Source: Bryobacterales bacterium (GTDB taxonomy: Bacteria; Acidobacteriota; Terriglobia; Bryobacterales; UBA6623). From it: a stretch of 64,000 nt of DNA. How positions within the stretch are numbered: position 1 is the stretch's first letter; every line of letters begins with the position of its first letter. Below are positions 56,735 to 64,000 of the stretch, piece after piece. Both the position numbers and the translations under genes were made by a program. The DNA is taken from the NCBI GenBank assembly GCA_028819235.1, contig JAPPMC010000312.1, positions 37,927-101,926 on the forward strand, given 5' to 3'. Below the pieces are notes generated by a model, which was not told the DNA's origin, ran no database searches, and worked only from the letters and a program-made list of their open reading frames with translations.

Positions 56735-56880
56735 TCGGACGTGCAGGCTTGGGCCCAGTTCGCAGCCCTGTTCTGATGTGCACCCGACCATTGCCGCCAG
56801 ACGTCGGGCTCGGAGGCAGCAAGGGCGATCCCAAACGGGAGGGCAGATGGCACGCCGGCACAGGTGCTGATCATTCGTCC
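56735..56880 (-). pseudogene. Relic of the 5' end of an exported alpha/beta-hydrolase gene
   Basis: The minus strand reads MISTCAGVPSALPFGIALAA then SEPDVWRQWSG, against MTSIRAVLALAFAISAAAAE then PVVWRLWPDK at the start of the hydrolase at 49358-50227. The DNA match continues into the mature part (shared GGGCCCAG block) but no long frame survives. Only the first 40 or so codons remain. Confidence 0.65.
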
Positions 56881-56936
56881 TGCTGTCCCGCTGCCGTACC
56901 ATCGCGACGCGCGGGAACGGCCAGAGGCCCTGTCCG

Positions 56937-58610
56937 TCAGTTTTCGGCGCAGGGCGAACCCTCAGTGGCATCGCCGCCGCTTGAAGGGGCAGCCAGCATG
57001 CCGATAGCACGATCGAAAGTCTCCCAAACTTCCCTTCGGTCCCGCTCAGTACGGTACTTCCCATTTCGGCGGTAGTAGTCCCTCAGCCCTTGAAGTTCAG
57101 CGGTCAGGGACGCGGCGACGGCTTCGGACCAGATTGGCTTCCCCCCAACAATCACGCGGATCGCGCTGGAATGGGCGACCGCGCTGCGTCCCAAGAGGTC
57201 ACCGTCGGCCCCGCTCCCGCGCACTGCAATCCAGCCGCTGCGCCGAAAGCGCACTTGGGCCTGCAGATCGATTTGCCAAACACCGTCCCTCTGACGCGAG
57301 ATGTCCGCAACGGTGTCGACCGTCCCATCCTTGACGATCTCGAGCCGCCCCAATGCTCGCGGACTCCGCATGGTTGCCGTCACCGATACGCCGCCGCCTT
57401 GCGACGGCAGGCAGACCGTTCCTCCCGGACCAGCGCCGTTCGCCTCGATCTCGAGCACCGGCCCACTGGTGACGAACGTCTCACCACGCCTGACAGAGGC
57501 GTTCCATGGCAGCGGACCGCCAGTCCCACGGGTCCGCACGTACGTTCTCATTCCTCCCAGGAAGGGCTGCCAAGGCTCCCGCCGAGGGTTGTTGGGCAGG
57601 TCCGTGCCGGCCGTCACCGGCAGAATGAATCCAGCACTCAGGAGTTGGTACCAGTTCTCTAGGGGCCAGAACTCCCATCCCCAGTTCGCGATCTCCATGA
57701 ATTCGACCGTGCCGAGCACGACGTCCGCAATCGCCGTGGGATTGCCGCCCAGATTGCCTCCGTGCGCGATTCCCGCCATCCCTCCAGATGCGCGGGCGCG
57801 CCGCATCACATCAGCAAGAGTCGGAAAGTTATGGGGATCGTCCGGCACGCCGGCCATGATCGGCTGAATGATCTCGCCCAGCCCGAAGAGCAGGACATGC
57901 CCTTGGAGGCGGTCTCGGTACTCCTGACCCGCGACGATCGTGCGGCCCGCGACGGTGGCCTGGCCTCGGTCTCCCAAGGCGAACTGATGGGCCCAAACTC
58001 CTGGGACCATTCCGCCCTTGAGCGTCATGAACTGGCCGTGCGAAATGTCATCTCCGGCCATCATGGCGAACCAATCCCGGTCACCCGAAGGCTCGAGCCT
58101 GTCGTAGTGCAGGTGTGCGTCGGCCGCGCGCCAGCCCTTCTCCCTCAACCGGTTCCAGCGTTGGAGCCGCGCCGTGACCCGGATGGATTCGCCGGTCACG
58201 GGAGCCTCAACGGTGACCGGCAGATAGTCCAGTCCCTTGACCACAGCGACCGTGGCCCGCCTCGCCTGCGGCGTGAGCGGGACGATCACGGGTCCCGTGC
58301 CGCGGGCGTACAGCGCCACTTCGGTCTGACGCTTGGACACGTGGACAGAAACGAATCGATATCCGTGCGGCCCGACCCAGCGCGGCTCGTGCGGCGAGCC
58401 GTCCACGACCACCGAGAAGCGGGCGGCTATCGGGGCTCCAGTCTCCGCATCGACGATGCTCAGTTCGAGTAGGGGACTCCAATCCGCGTCGCGCTGCCCT
58501 TGCGCCCAGCCGGACCACGCCAGCCATGCCGCCGACAACACACCGCAAGCCGCCAGCGTCGCCGCTCGAAAGGTCCAGGCGGCCTTCACCGCGTCATTGG
58601 TATCGGGCAT
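56937..58610 (-). CDS. CehA/McbA-family exported metallohydrolase (PHP fold)
   Basis: A 557-residue predicted metallohydrolase of the CehA/McbA family, members of which hydrolyse carbaryl in some bacteria; most have unknown substrates. It has an N-terminal signal or anchor (ATLAACGVLSAAWLAW), a beta-rich domain (about 40-155), then the PHP-like core with the metal motif AADAHLHYDRLEP. Further metal ligands are in MAGDDISHG, LLFGLGEIIQ, GIAHGGNLGG and VTAGTDLPNN. The C-terminal part (about 400-540) has a further beta region. It diverges from the acyltransferase gene with about 70 bases between starts. Confidence 0.85.
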   Translation of the reverse strand: MPDTNDAVKAAWTFRAATLAACGVLSAAWLAWSGWAQGQRDADWSPLLELSIVDAETGAPIAARFSVVVDGSPHEPRWVGPHGYRFVSVHVSKRQTEVALYARGTGPVIVPLTPQARRATVAVVKGLDYLPVTVEAPVTGESIRVTARLQRWNRLREKGWRAADAHLHYDRLEPSGDRDWFAMMAGDDISHGQFMTLKGGMVPGVWAHQFALGDRGQATVAGRTIVAGQEYRDRLQGHVLLFGLGEIIQPIMAGVPDDPHNFPTLADVMRRARASGGMAGIAHGGNLGGNPTAIADVVLGTVEFMEIANWGWEFWPLENWYQLLSAGFILPVTAGTDLPNNPRREPWQPFLGGMRTYVRTRGTGGPLPWNASVRRGETFVTSGPVLEIEANGAGPGGTVCLPSQGGGVSVTATMRSPRALGRLEIVKDGTVDTVADISRQRDGVWQIDLQAQVRFRRSGWIAVRGSGADGDLLGRSAVAHSSAIRVIVGGKPIWSEAVAASLTAELQGLRDYYRRNGKYRTERDRREVWETFDRAIGMLAAPSSGGDATEGSPCAEN

Positions 58611-58681
58611 GGCTCCCGATTCGATACTCTACCTCAACCCGGAGTGCACTGGACATTCCGCCGCGCGGGAGACAGCTGGCT

Positions 58682-60130
58682 ATGGCAGAAACAGTAGCCG
58701 TTCCGTTATGGGCCTTCGTGTTGGGGGTGCTGGTCATCGCGTGGACAGTGGTCGCCAGGCTCTTGGTCCCCGGAGTGCGCTGGGTGATGCGCCGGCGGCT
58801 CCGCACGGTTGTCGATGAGCTCAACACACGTCTGCAATTCCAGATCTCTGCGTTCAAGCTCACGCGCCGACAGGCCCTCATCGACCGTCTCGTGGCAGAC
58901 GCCGGCGTGCTGGCCGCGGTAGACGAGGAAGCGCTGAGGACCGGTCAGCCAAGGAATGCCCTCTTGGCGAGGGTGGACCGGATCGCGCGCGAGATCGTGC
59001 CATCCTTCAATGCCTACGCCTATTTTCGGGTCGCCAACTTTCTGGCGCGGCGGATCACCCATCTGCTGTACCGCATCCGGCTGGGCTTCGCCGACGACGA
59101 AGGGCTGGCAGCCATTGACCCCGGCGCGACGGTGGTCTTCGTGATGAATCACCGGAGCAACGCGGACTACCTGATCGTGGCATTCATGGCCGCCCGCAGG
59201 ACGGCCCTCAGCTATGCGGTGGGCGAATGGGCCAAGGTCTGGCCCATCCAGACCCTCGTGCGATCTTTGGGGGCGTACTTCGTGCGCCGCAACTCGCGGG
59301 ACGCTCTCTACCGCAGGGTGCTGGCCCGCTACGTCCAGATGGCCACGCAGAGCGGAGTCGTCCAAGCGGTCTATCCGGAGGGCGGCCTCAGCCGAGATGG
59401 TCACCTTCGTCCCATGAAACTGGGGCTGATCAGCTACATGGTCTCGGCATTTGACCCTGTCGGTCCCCGGGACCTCGTCTTTGTGCCGGTCGGGATCAAT
59501 TACGACAGGGTCATCGAGGACCGGACCCTGCTCCGCGAACTGGATCCGGACTGCGGTGAGCCCAGTGCAGGGCTCGTGGCGGAGACCCTCGTCCGAGCAG
59601 TCGTGTCCCATCTGGGGCTGATGCTCCGCAGGCGCTGGTATCGGCTCGGTTACGCAGTCGTCAACTTCGGCTCACCGATCTCGATGCGCGCCTACTGCAA
59701 GGAGCGCGGACTCGACTTCCAGGACATGGCCAAGCCCACCCGCATGAAGCAGGTCGCGCTCCTCGGAGACCGAATCCAGGACGCAATCGCCGCGACAATC
59801 CCGGCCGTTCCTGTGGCCGTAGTGTCAGCGGTCTTCGTCACAAACTCCGACCGCGCCCTGAGCATGCTCGAGATCAAGTCGATGGCGCAGGGCCTGATCG
59901 TCCGCTTGGAGAGGAGAGGTGCGTACGTCCACGTAGCCAGATCGGACAGGGACTACGCAGTCAGCGTAGGCCTGCGAATGCTCGTGCTGCGCCACTTTGT
60001 CACCGTGGAGCGCGGACTGTACCGCGCCTGCCCGTCAGAACTAGAGATCTTGCGGTACTACGCAAACTCAATCGGGCACTTCCTGGAAGGCAGCGCGCAC
60101 ACCACCACAAGTGAGCAGACCGACGGATGA
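58682..60130 (+). CDS. Glycerol-3-phosphate/lysophosphatidate acyltransferase-like protein (PlsB/PlsC superfamily)
   Basis: A 482-residue membrane acyltransferase. The catalytic block VVFVMNHRSNADYLIVAFMA has the NHxxxxD motif and the later block VQAVYPEGGLSRDGHLRPMK is the EGG glycerol-phosphate-binding motif, in the pattern of PlsB-type enzymes, although it is shorter than full PlsB (about 800 residues). An N-terminal membrane helix (LWAFVLGVLVIAWTVVARLL) anchors it. It would acylate glycerol-3-phosphate or a lyso-lipid. The ATG at 58682 follows GGAGAC at a good distance. Confidence 0.87.
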   Translation: MAETVAVPLWAFVLGVLVIAWTVVARLLVPGVRWVMRRRLRTVVDELNTRLQFQISAFKLTRRQALIDRLVADAGVLAAVDEEALRTGQPRNALLARVDRIAREIVPSFNAYAYFRVANFLARRITHLLYRIRLGFADDEGLAAIDPGATVVFVMNHRSNADYLIVAFMAARRTALSYAVGEWAKVWPIQTLVRSLGAYFVRRNSRDALYRRVLARYVQMATQSGVVQAVYPEGGLSRDGHLRPMKLGLISYMVSAFDPVGPRDLVFVPVGINYDRVIEDRTLLRELDPDCGEPSAGLVAETLVRAVVSHLGLMLRRRWYRLGYAVVNFGSPISMRAYCKERGLDFQDMAKPTRMKQVALLGDRIQDAIAATIPAVPVAVVSAVFVTNSDRALSMLEIKSMAQGLIVRLERRGAYVHVARSDRDYAVSVGLRMLVLRHFVTVERGLYRACPSELEILRYYANSIGHFLEGSAHTTTSEQTDG

Positions 60131-60158
60131 GCGGTTCGGGAGCGCGCGGCCTGGGCTG

Positions 60159-61253
60159 TCACTCGGCACCCATCTCGACCGGCCGGTCATAGCCGGTCAT
60201 CTCCAGATAGCCGGCGCCCCTGACGGGTCGTCCGCGCCGACGGCCCGTGTAGCGCACCGGACCTTCCCAGTAGACCGGCGTGCGGCCCGATTCGCTGACG
60301 AGTTCCTGCGCATCGTGTCGGGCCAGCACGTCCAGTTCCACACCGAGACTGTGGATCTGCACCCTCCACTCGACCGGATAGCTGGCCCCGGTCGCTTGGC
60401 TGACCCACTCTCGGCCCGGCTGGAGATCGATGTCCTCAGCGCGAAGCGCGAAGCTGCTGCCGTCCGGCTGCACTAGCGTGCCGCCAGAGAATGGGCTATG
60501 CCCGCCGCTCTTGAGCCGCAGGCCATACAGCATCACGTCCGTTCCGTCGTCGAGCTGCACGCTCATCCAGTCCCACCCTTGCAGGTCATCGGCGAGCCCC
60601 TCGGTGAAGAATTCGTGGTCCATCCACGCAAGGCCGCTGACCTCGAAAGTGTCTCCGTCCAGCACCAGCTCCCCGGTGGCGCGCATTCTTGTGAGGGAAG
60701 CGTAATGGGAAGCCTGCCCCACCCCGCCCGCCTTCCGAGCCACGCCGTCCCGGCCATGAATGACGACAGGTTTGGCGGCCTCGAGCCGCAGTTCGAGCGA
60801 AGCATGCGCATCCCCGGCCCAGAGCCGTTGGACGGGTTTCGTGGGTGTTCCGGAGAGAAAGGTCGCGCTCCAGTTCCCGTTCCAGATGACCCCGCCCCCT
60901 TCGGAGGCCCCGGCCAGGCCTGGCCCGGCGCGATTCAGGCGCTCGCGGAAGTGCAGCCGCCCGCCATCGATGTCCGTGATGGCGAAGTGCGCCACGTACA
61001 GCTGGTCTAGGCCCCAGACCTTGGTGGATCCGGGCACCGCATCGCGACCGGCGCGGAAGAACGTCACTTCGAAGCCGAACTCCCTGCCGTCGGCATCGGC
61101 CAAGTTGCCGGTGTAGTACCACCATTCCGCGCCGAACGACCGGTGCTCGAAGTGGTCGCGCGGGAAGCGGAACTCGTATCCCGGCAGGGCCTGGTCGAGA
61201 GGCGCGCCCGGCGTTGCGGCGAGCAGCGCGATCGCAAGTCCTACCAGTCTCAC
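60159..61253 (-). CDS. AttH/CrtC-like lipocalin-domain protein
   Basis: A 364-residue exported protein with two lipocalin-like halves, of the AttH/hydroxyneurosporene synthase type. After a signal peptide (RLVGLAIALLAATPGAP) it has FRFPRDHFEHRSFGAEWWYY, TGNLADADGREFGFEVTFFR, SGLAWMDHEFFT and GWDWMSVQLDDGTDVMLYGL. In the att operon of Agrobacterium and its relatives, this gene follows an ABC transporter, and that order is found here: permease, ATPase, then this gene, with 4-base overlap to the ATPase. Despite the family name carotenoid hydratase activity is not implied; lipid or metabolite handling in the periplasm is likely. Confidence 0.88.
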   Translation of the reverse strand: MRLVGLAIALLAATPGAPLDQALPGYEFRFPRDHFEHRSFGAEWWYYTGNLADADGREFGFEVTFFRAGRDAVPGSTKVWGLDQLYVAHFAITDIDGGRLHFRERLNRAGPGLAGASEGGGVIWNGNWSATFLSGTPTKPVQRLWAGDAHASLELRLEAAKPVVIHGRDGVARKAGGVGQASHYASLTRMRATGELVLDGDTFEVSGLAWMDHEFFTEGLADDLQGWDWMSVQLDDGTDVMLYGLRLKSGGHSPFSGGTLVQPDGSSFALRAEDIDLQPGREWVSQATGASYPVEWRVQIHSLGVELDVLARHDAQELVSESGRTPVYWEGPVRYTGRRRGRPVRGAGYLEMTGYDRPVEMGAE

Positions 61254-62047
61254 GTGGCTCCTCCGGCCGCGCCCGTGGGCAAGTCGGAGACAAGCTCCCC
61301 GTCGCGGAGCGTGAGAATCCTGTCCGTCGCAGCGGCACTCTCGAGGCTGTGGGTTGCCATCACGATCGTCGTCCCGAGCTGGAGGTTGATCAGGCGGAAC
61401 AGGGCCATGACCTCCTCGGCTGTGTGCGTGTCCAGATTGCCCATGGGCTCGTCTGCGAGTACGAGGGCCGGCTCCGATCCCAAGGCCCGCGCTATCGCCA
61501 CGCGTTGCAACTGGCCTCCAGATAGCTGGTGGGGCAGACGGTCGGCCAGATCGGGAATCCCGACCAGGGCCAGCATCTCCGCCGCGCGACGGCGGGTCCG
61601 CCTCCTGCCGGCGAGTTGCAGCGGGATCTCGACATTCTCGAGGGCGCTGAGTGTCGGAAACAGGTGGAAGAACTGGAAGACGAAGCCCACACGCTCCCGG
61701 CGCAGGCAGGTCAGTTCCTCGTCCTTGAGACCCTCTGTGGAGCGGCCCTCGAGCAGGACGTGCCCGGAAGTGGGCGTGTCCACGGCGCCCGCCAGATTCA
61801 GGAAGGTGCTCTTGCCCGACCCGCTGCGGCCTACCAGCGCCACGAATTCCCCGCTGCGGACATCCAAGCTGACGTGCCGCAGGGCAGTCACGGAACGTCC
61901 CCCGGGAAGGTAGAGCTTGGACACGTCGCGAAACCCCAAGACTGGTGGCCGAGCATCTCGTTCTTCCGGGAAGACCGCCGTCCCGACGACGGTCGGAGCA
62001 CCCTTGGAGTCTGGACCCGGCACTGCGTTACTCCTCGTGCAGGACAT
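61250..62047 (-). CDS. ABC transporter ATP-binding protein (MacB/LolD type)
   Basis: A 265-residue ATPase of the MacB/LolD class. Walker A is ALVGRSGSGKSTFLNLAGA, the Q-loop segment FVFQFFHLFPTLSALENVE, the signature HQLSGGQLQRVAIARALG, Walker B LVLADEPMGNLD and the switch MATHSLESA. The first 35 residues precede the conserved PVLGFRDVSKLY and may be a longer linker or a wrong start. It is sandwiched between permease (20-base overlap) and the AttH-like gene (4-base overlap), so one operon. Confidence 0.93.
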   Translation of the reverse strand: MSCTRSNAVPGPDSKGAPTVVGTAVFPEERDARPPVLGFRDVSKLYLPGGRSVTALRHVSLDVRSGEFVALVGRSGSGKSTFLNLAGAVDTPTSGHVLLEGRSTEGLKDEELTCLRRERVGFVFQFFHLFPTLSALENVEIPLQLAGRRRTRRRAAEMLALVGIPDLADRLPHQLSGGQLQRVAIARALGSEPALVLADEPMGNLDTHTAEEVMALFRLINLQLGTTIVMATHSLESAAATDRILTLRDGELVSDLPTGAAGGAT

Positions 62048-64000
62048 GAATCGGGTGCTGGGCGGCAGCAGCCCGCGCTGGGTACAGGCCGGCCGCCAGA
62101 CTCGCCGCGAAGATGGCCGTCAAGGCGGACAGCAGGAGTCCAACGGGCCAATAGAACTGGATTGTCCAACCGAAAGACTGCTTGTTGATCACCTTGATGA
62201 GCACGACGGCCAATGCACCGCCCAGCACGACGCCCCCCGCGTTTGACATCAATCCGAGCAGTCCCGCTTGGGTCAGCACCAACTGGCGGACCTGCCGCTT
62301 CGTCGCGCCCAGCGTCCGGAGAAGCCCGAGTTCGGCCCGTCGATCCACCACAAGCGTCAGCAGAGCCCCTGCCATACCCAAGATTGCGACCAGGAGGGCC
62401 ACGGCCCCGATAGCATCCGTAATGGCGAATGTGCGATCGAACGATGCGGTCGCGAGCTCGCGGAGCTCTCGGTTCCGCAGCACGCGAAGCCGGTATTCTC
62501 CGACGGCGCGGTTGACCTGCAGCCGCCCTGCCTCGATGTCGGTCCCCGGCGCAAGGTAGACTGCGACGCCGGTCAGACGCCGATCGGGCAGGTAGGGGAG
62601 GAAGGCATCGCGGTGTCCCAGCAATTGGCCCCGCTCCGACGAGTAGTCGTGGAAGATGGCCACAACCTCGAACTCCTCGGATCGCTTCCCGAGCGGCAGA
62701 TTGATCGTGTCCCCCGCGCCGACGCCGTGCTTGTTCGCGAAGGGCTCGCTGGCTATCACGCACCCACCTGAGAGCATGCGTGCGGACACCTTGTCAATGC
62801 CGGGCCCATCCAAGATGCGGATGGTGGATCTCCCCCTTTGGACGCCGAAATCCACCAAGGCCAGTGTGGCCGGAAGGCCGCCGTGGCGGATCGAGTACCT
62901 CCGGATCGGATCAATGAGGGCCACTTCGGGGAGAGCCGAGATCTTGGCGGCGGCCTCCTCGGCCATGGTGCTGCCGTCCGCCTCACCCGACGCCAACTCC
63001 GGCTGGACATACAGGTCTGCCTGCAGGCGACCGTCCATCCAGACCATCACCGTCTCCCTGAGGCTGCCCACCATAACGGCCACGCTGACCGTCATCGCCG
63101 TAGCCGTGGCCAACGCGGCCACGATCACCGACGTGCGCCCGATGGACTCCTCTAGGATCTTCGATCCAATCATTCCTGCCACGCCGATCAGGGCCAAGAG
63201 CGGCGCGGTCAGCGCTCTGAGAGCCTTTCTGGCCGCCAATGGGATGATCATCGTGCACGCGGCGATCAGTCCCACCGCCGCCGCGAATCCTGCGAATGGG
63301 ACCCTGTCGACAGCGGGGAGCAAGCACAGCAGGCCCGAGGCCACAACGCACCCGCAAGACCAGGCCGCCCACCTGCCGCTAGACCTAGCGGCCTCATGCT
63401 CGATGCCTCCCTTCGCCATGGCTTCGGTCGGAGGAACGCTGGCGGCTTGGCGGGCCGGCCACCACGCCGACAGCAGCGACACGCCCAGCCCTGCGCACAC
63501 GGCCAAGGCGATCGTCTCTGGCCGGACGGCCAGCTCGGGCGGCGCCGCGCTGGCATAGAGCGATTCGACCGTGCGGCCCATGAGCGCGACGGCACCGACG
63601 GCGAGTACCCGACCCAAGACTAGCCCCAAGAGCGTGCCGAGCAAACCGAATACCAAGCCTTCGAACAGGAAGCCGGCGCGGACCATCGCCGAAGTCATCC
63701 CGATCGCTCGGGCGACTCCGATCAACGGACGTCGCCGGACTACCCGCACGGAAACGCTGTTGTAGATAAGGAAGGCGCCAACGATCAGCGCAATGTAGCT
63801 GATGATGCGCAGGTTCCAGCGGAAGGAGTTGAGCAGTCTGCGGTACTCCCGGCTGCGGCTGCCCGCCGCAGAGACTTGTGCGGCTGGCGGCAACAGCGCC
63901 TCGATCCGCGGTCGCCACTGTTCCGCCGCGTCGGCCTCCGAATGGACGTAAATCCGGTCGACGGTGCCCTCCCTGTCCAGGAGCGACTGGGCAAGCGCGA
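62028..64000 (-). CDS. ABC transporter permease, FtsX/MacB type (5' end outside the window)
   Basis: At least 657 residues of a large FtsX-family permease, open to the edge of the window. Internal homology suggests two fused permease halves. The first has helices around IISYIALIVGAFLIYNS, GFLFEGLVFGLLGTLLGLVLG and LSAWWPARQAASVPPTEAM. The second has LALIGVAGMIGSKILEES, VIVAALATATAMTVSVAVMV, a periplasmic MacB-like domain (RLQADLYVQPE to about LRVLRNRELREL) and the C-terminal helices VALLVAILGMAGALLTLVV, then LGLLRTLGATKRQVRQL. It would act with the ATPase in moving lipids or lipoproteins, or in mechanotransmission, rather than as a channel. Confidence 0.9.
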   Translation of the reverse strand, partial: ALAQSLLDREGTVDRIYVHSEADAAEQWRPRIEALLPPAAQVSAAGSRSREYRRLLNSFRWNLRIISYIALIVGAFLIYNSVSVRVVRRRPLIGVARAIGMTSAMVRAGFLFEGLVFGLLGTLLGLVLGRVLAVGAVALMGRTVESLYASAAPPELAVRPETIALAVCAGLGVSLLSAWWPARQAASVPPTEAMAKGGIEHEAARSSGRWAAWSCGCVVASGLLCLLPAVDRVPFAGFAAAVGLIAACTMIIPLAARKALRALTAPLLALIGVAGMIGSKILEESIGRTSVIVAALATATAMTVSVAVMVGSLRETVMVWMDGRLQADLYVQPELASGEADGSTMAEEAAAKISALPEVALIDPIRRYSIRHGGLPATLALVDFGVQRGRSTIRILDGPGIDKVSARMLSGGCVIASEPFANKHGVGAGDTINLPLGKRSEEFEVVAIFHDYSSERGQLLGHRDAFLPYLPDRRLTGVAVYLAPGTDIEAGRLQVNRAVGEYRLRVLRNRELRELATASFDRTFAITDAIGAVALLVAILGMAGALLTLVVDRRAELGLLRTLGATKRQVRQLVLTQAGLLGLMSNAGGVVLGGALAVVLIKVINKQSFGWTIQFYWPVGLLLSALTAIFAASLAAGLYPARAAAAQHPIHVLHEE

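Overview
This is a GC-rich bacterial chromosomal segment, most likely from an Acidobacteriota-like lineage. I infer that from gene content only: a PSCyt1/DUF1549/DUF1553 protein paired with a DUF1501 protein, a TAT-exported Gfo/Idh/MocA oxidoreductase, an FGE-type sulfatase, a CehA/McbA metallohydrolase, a DUF6599-like exported protein and a PQQ dehydrogenase. No rRNA gene is present to settle it. Position 1 looks like a contig edge, with about 100 bases of almost pure C/G.

Layout. 0.3-10.9 kb: a decayed half-sulfatase, exported Cu/Zn superoxide dismutase, intact sulfatase divergent from a Gfo/Idh/MocA oxidoreductase, exported lectin-like protein, PQQ dehydrogenase, MATE transporter, small serine esterase and a TrpG/PabA amidotransferase. 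10.9-12.7 kb: relics, including a decayed piece of a DNA methylase beside a decayed 3' half of tRNA-Cys. 12.7-16.6 kb: DUF1553-DUF1501 cassette with a duplicated junction. 16.8-26.3 kb: three insertion sequences of different families in relic DNA. They are an IS4/Tn5-like element whose transposase carries an N-terminal DruA (DUF4338) domain, an IS1634-family element, and an ISAzo13-family element with an A9 slip site. 26.3-31.1 kb: exported esterase, DUF6351 protein, small lipoprotein, DUF2272 protein. 31.1-34.6 kb: HepT-MntA toxin-antitoxin pair behind a dead DNA methylase gene, then intact tRNA-Cys(GCA) and tRNA-Gly(GCC).

34.9-50.2 kb is mostly housekeeping: radical SAM/SPASM-like protein, RbfA joined in frame to ApbE, ACT-DUF5612 protein, CurA-like reductase, NIPSNAP protein, DinB/DUF1572 protein, SecA, DUF6599-like protein, CDP-alcohol phosphatidyltransferase, RNase HI, Xaa-Pro aminopeptidase, an enolase-superfamily enzyme, an ArgD-like aminotransferase and an exported alpha/beta hydrolase. 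51.3-56.2 kb is a defence region: an uncharacterised gene with an in-frame TAG and a complete McrBC type IV restriction system. 56.9-64 kb: CehA/McbA hydrolase, PlsB/PlsC-like acyltransferase, and an overlapping permease - ATPase - AttH/CrtC-like lipocalin operon that runs off the window.

The most notable observations are these. (1) Direct repeats of the tRNA-Cys 3' half at 12.19 and 34.43 kb, each followed by methylase sequence, bracket about 22 kb that holds all three IS elements. (2) A DruA-transposase fusion sits in an element with matching inverted repeats and an 8-bp target duplication; removing it in silico restores the end of the interrupted gene. (3) RbfA and ApbE share one reading frame, with a TTG codon placed to start a signal peptide at the junction. 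(4) Decayed second copies of locally present genes are common (sulfatase, methylase, tRNA-Cys, DUF1553/DUF1501 junction, hydrolase signal region), which suggests a genome in active turnover.
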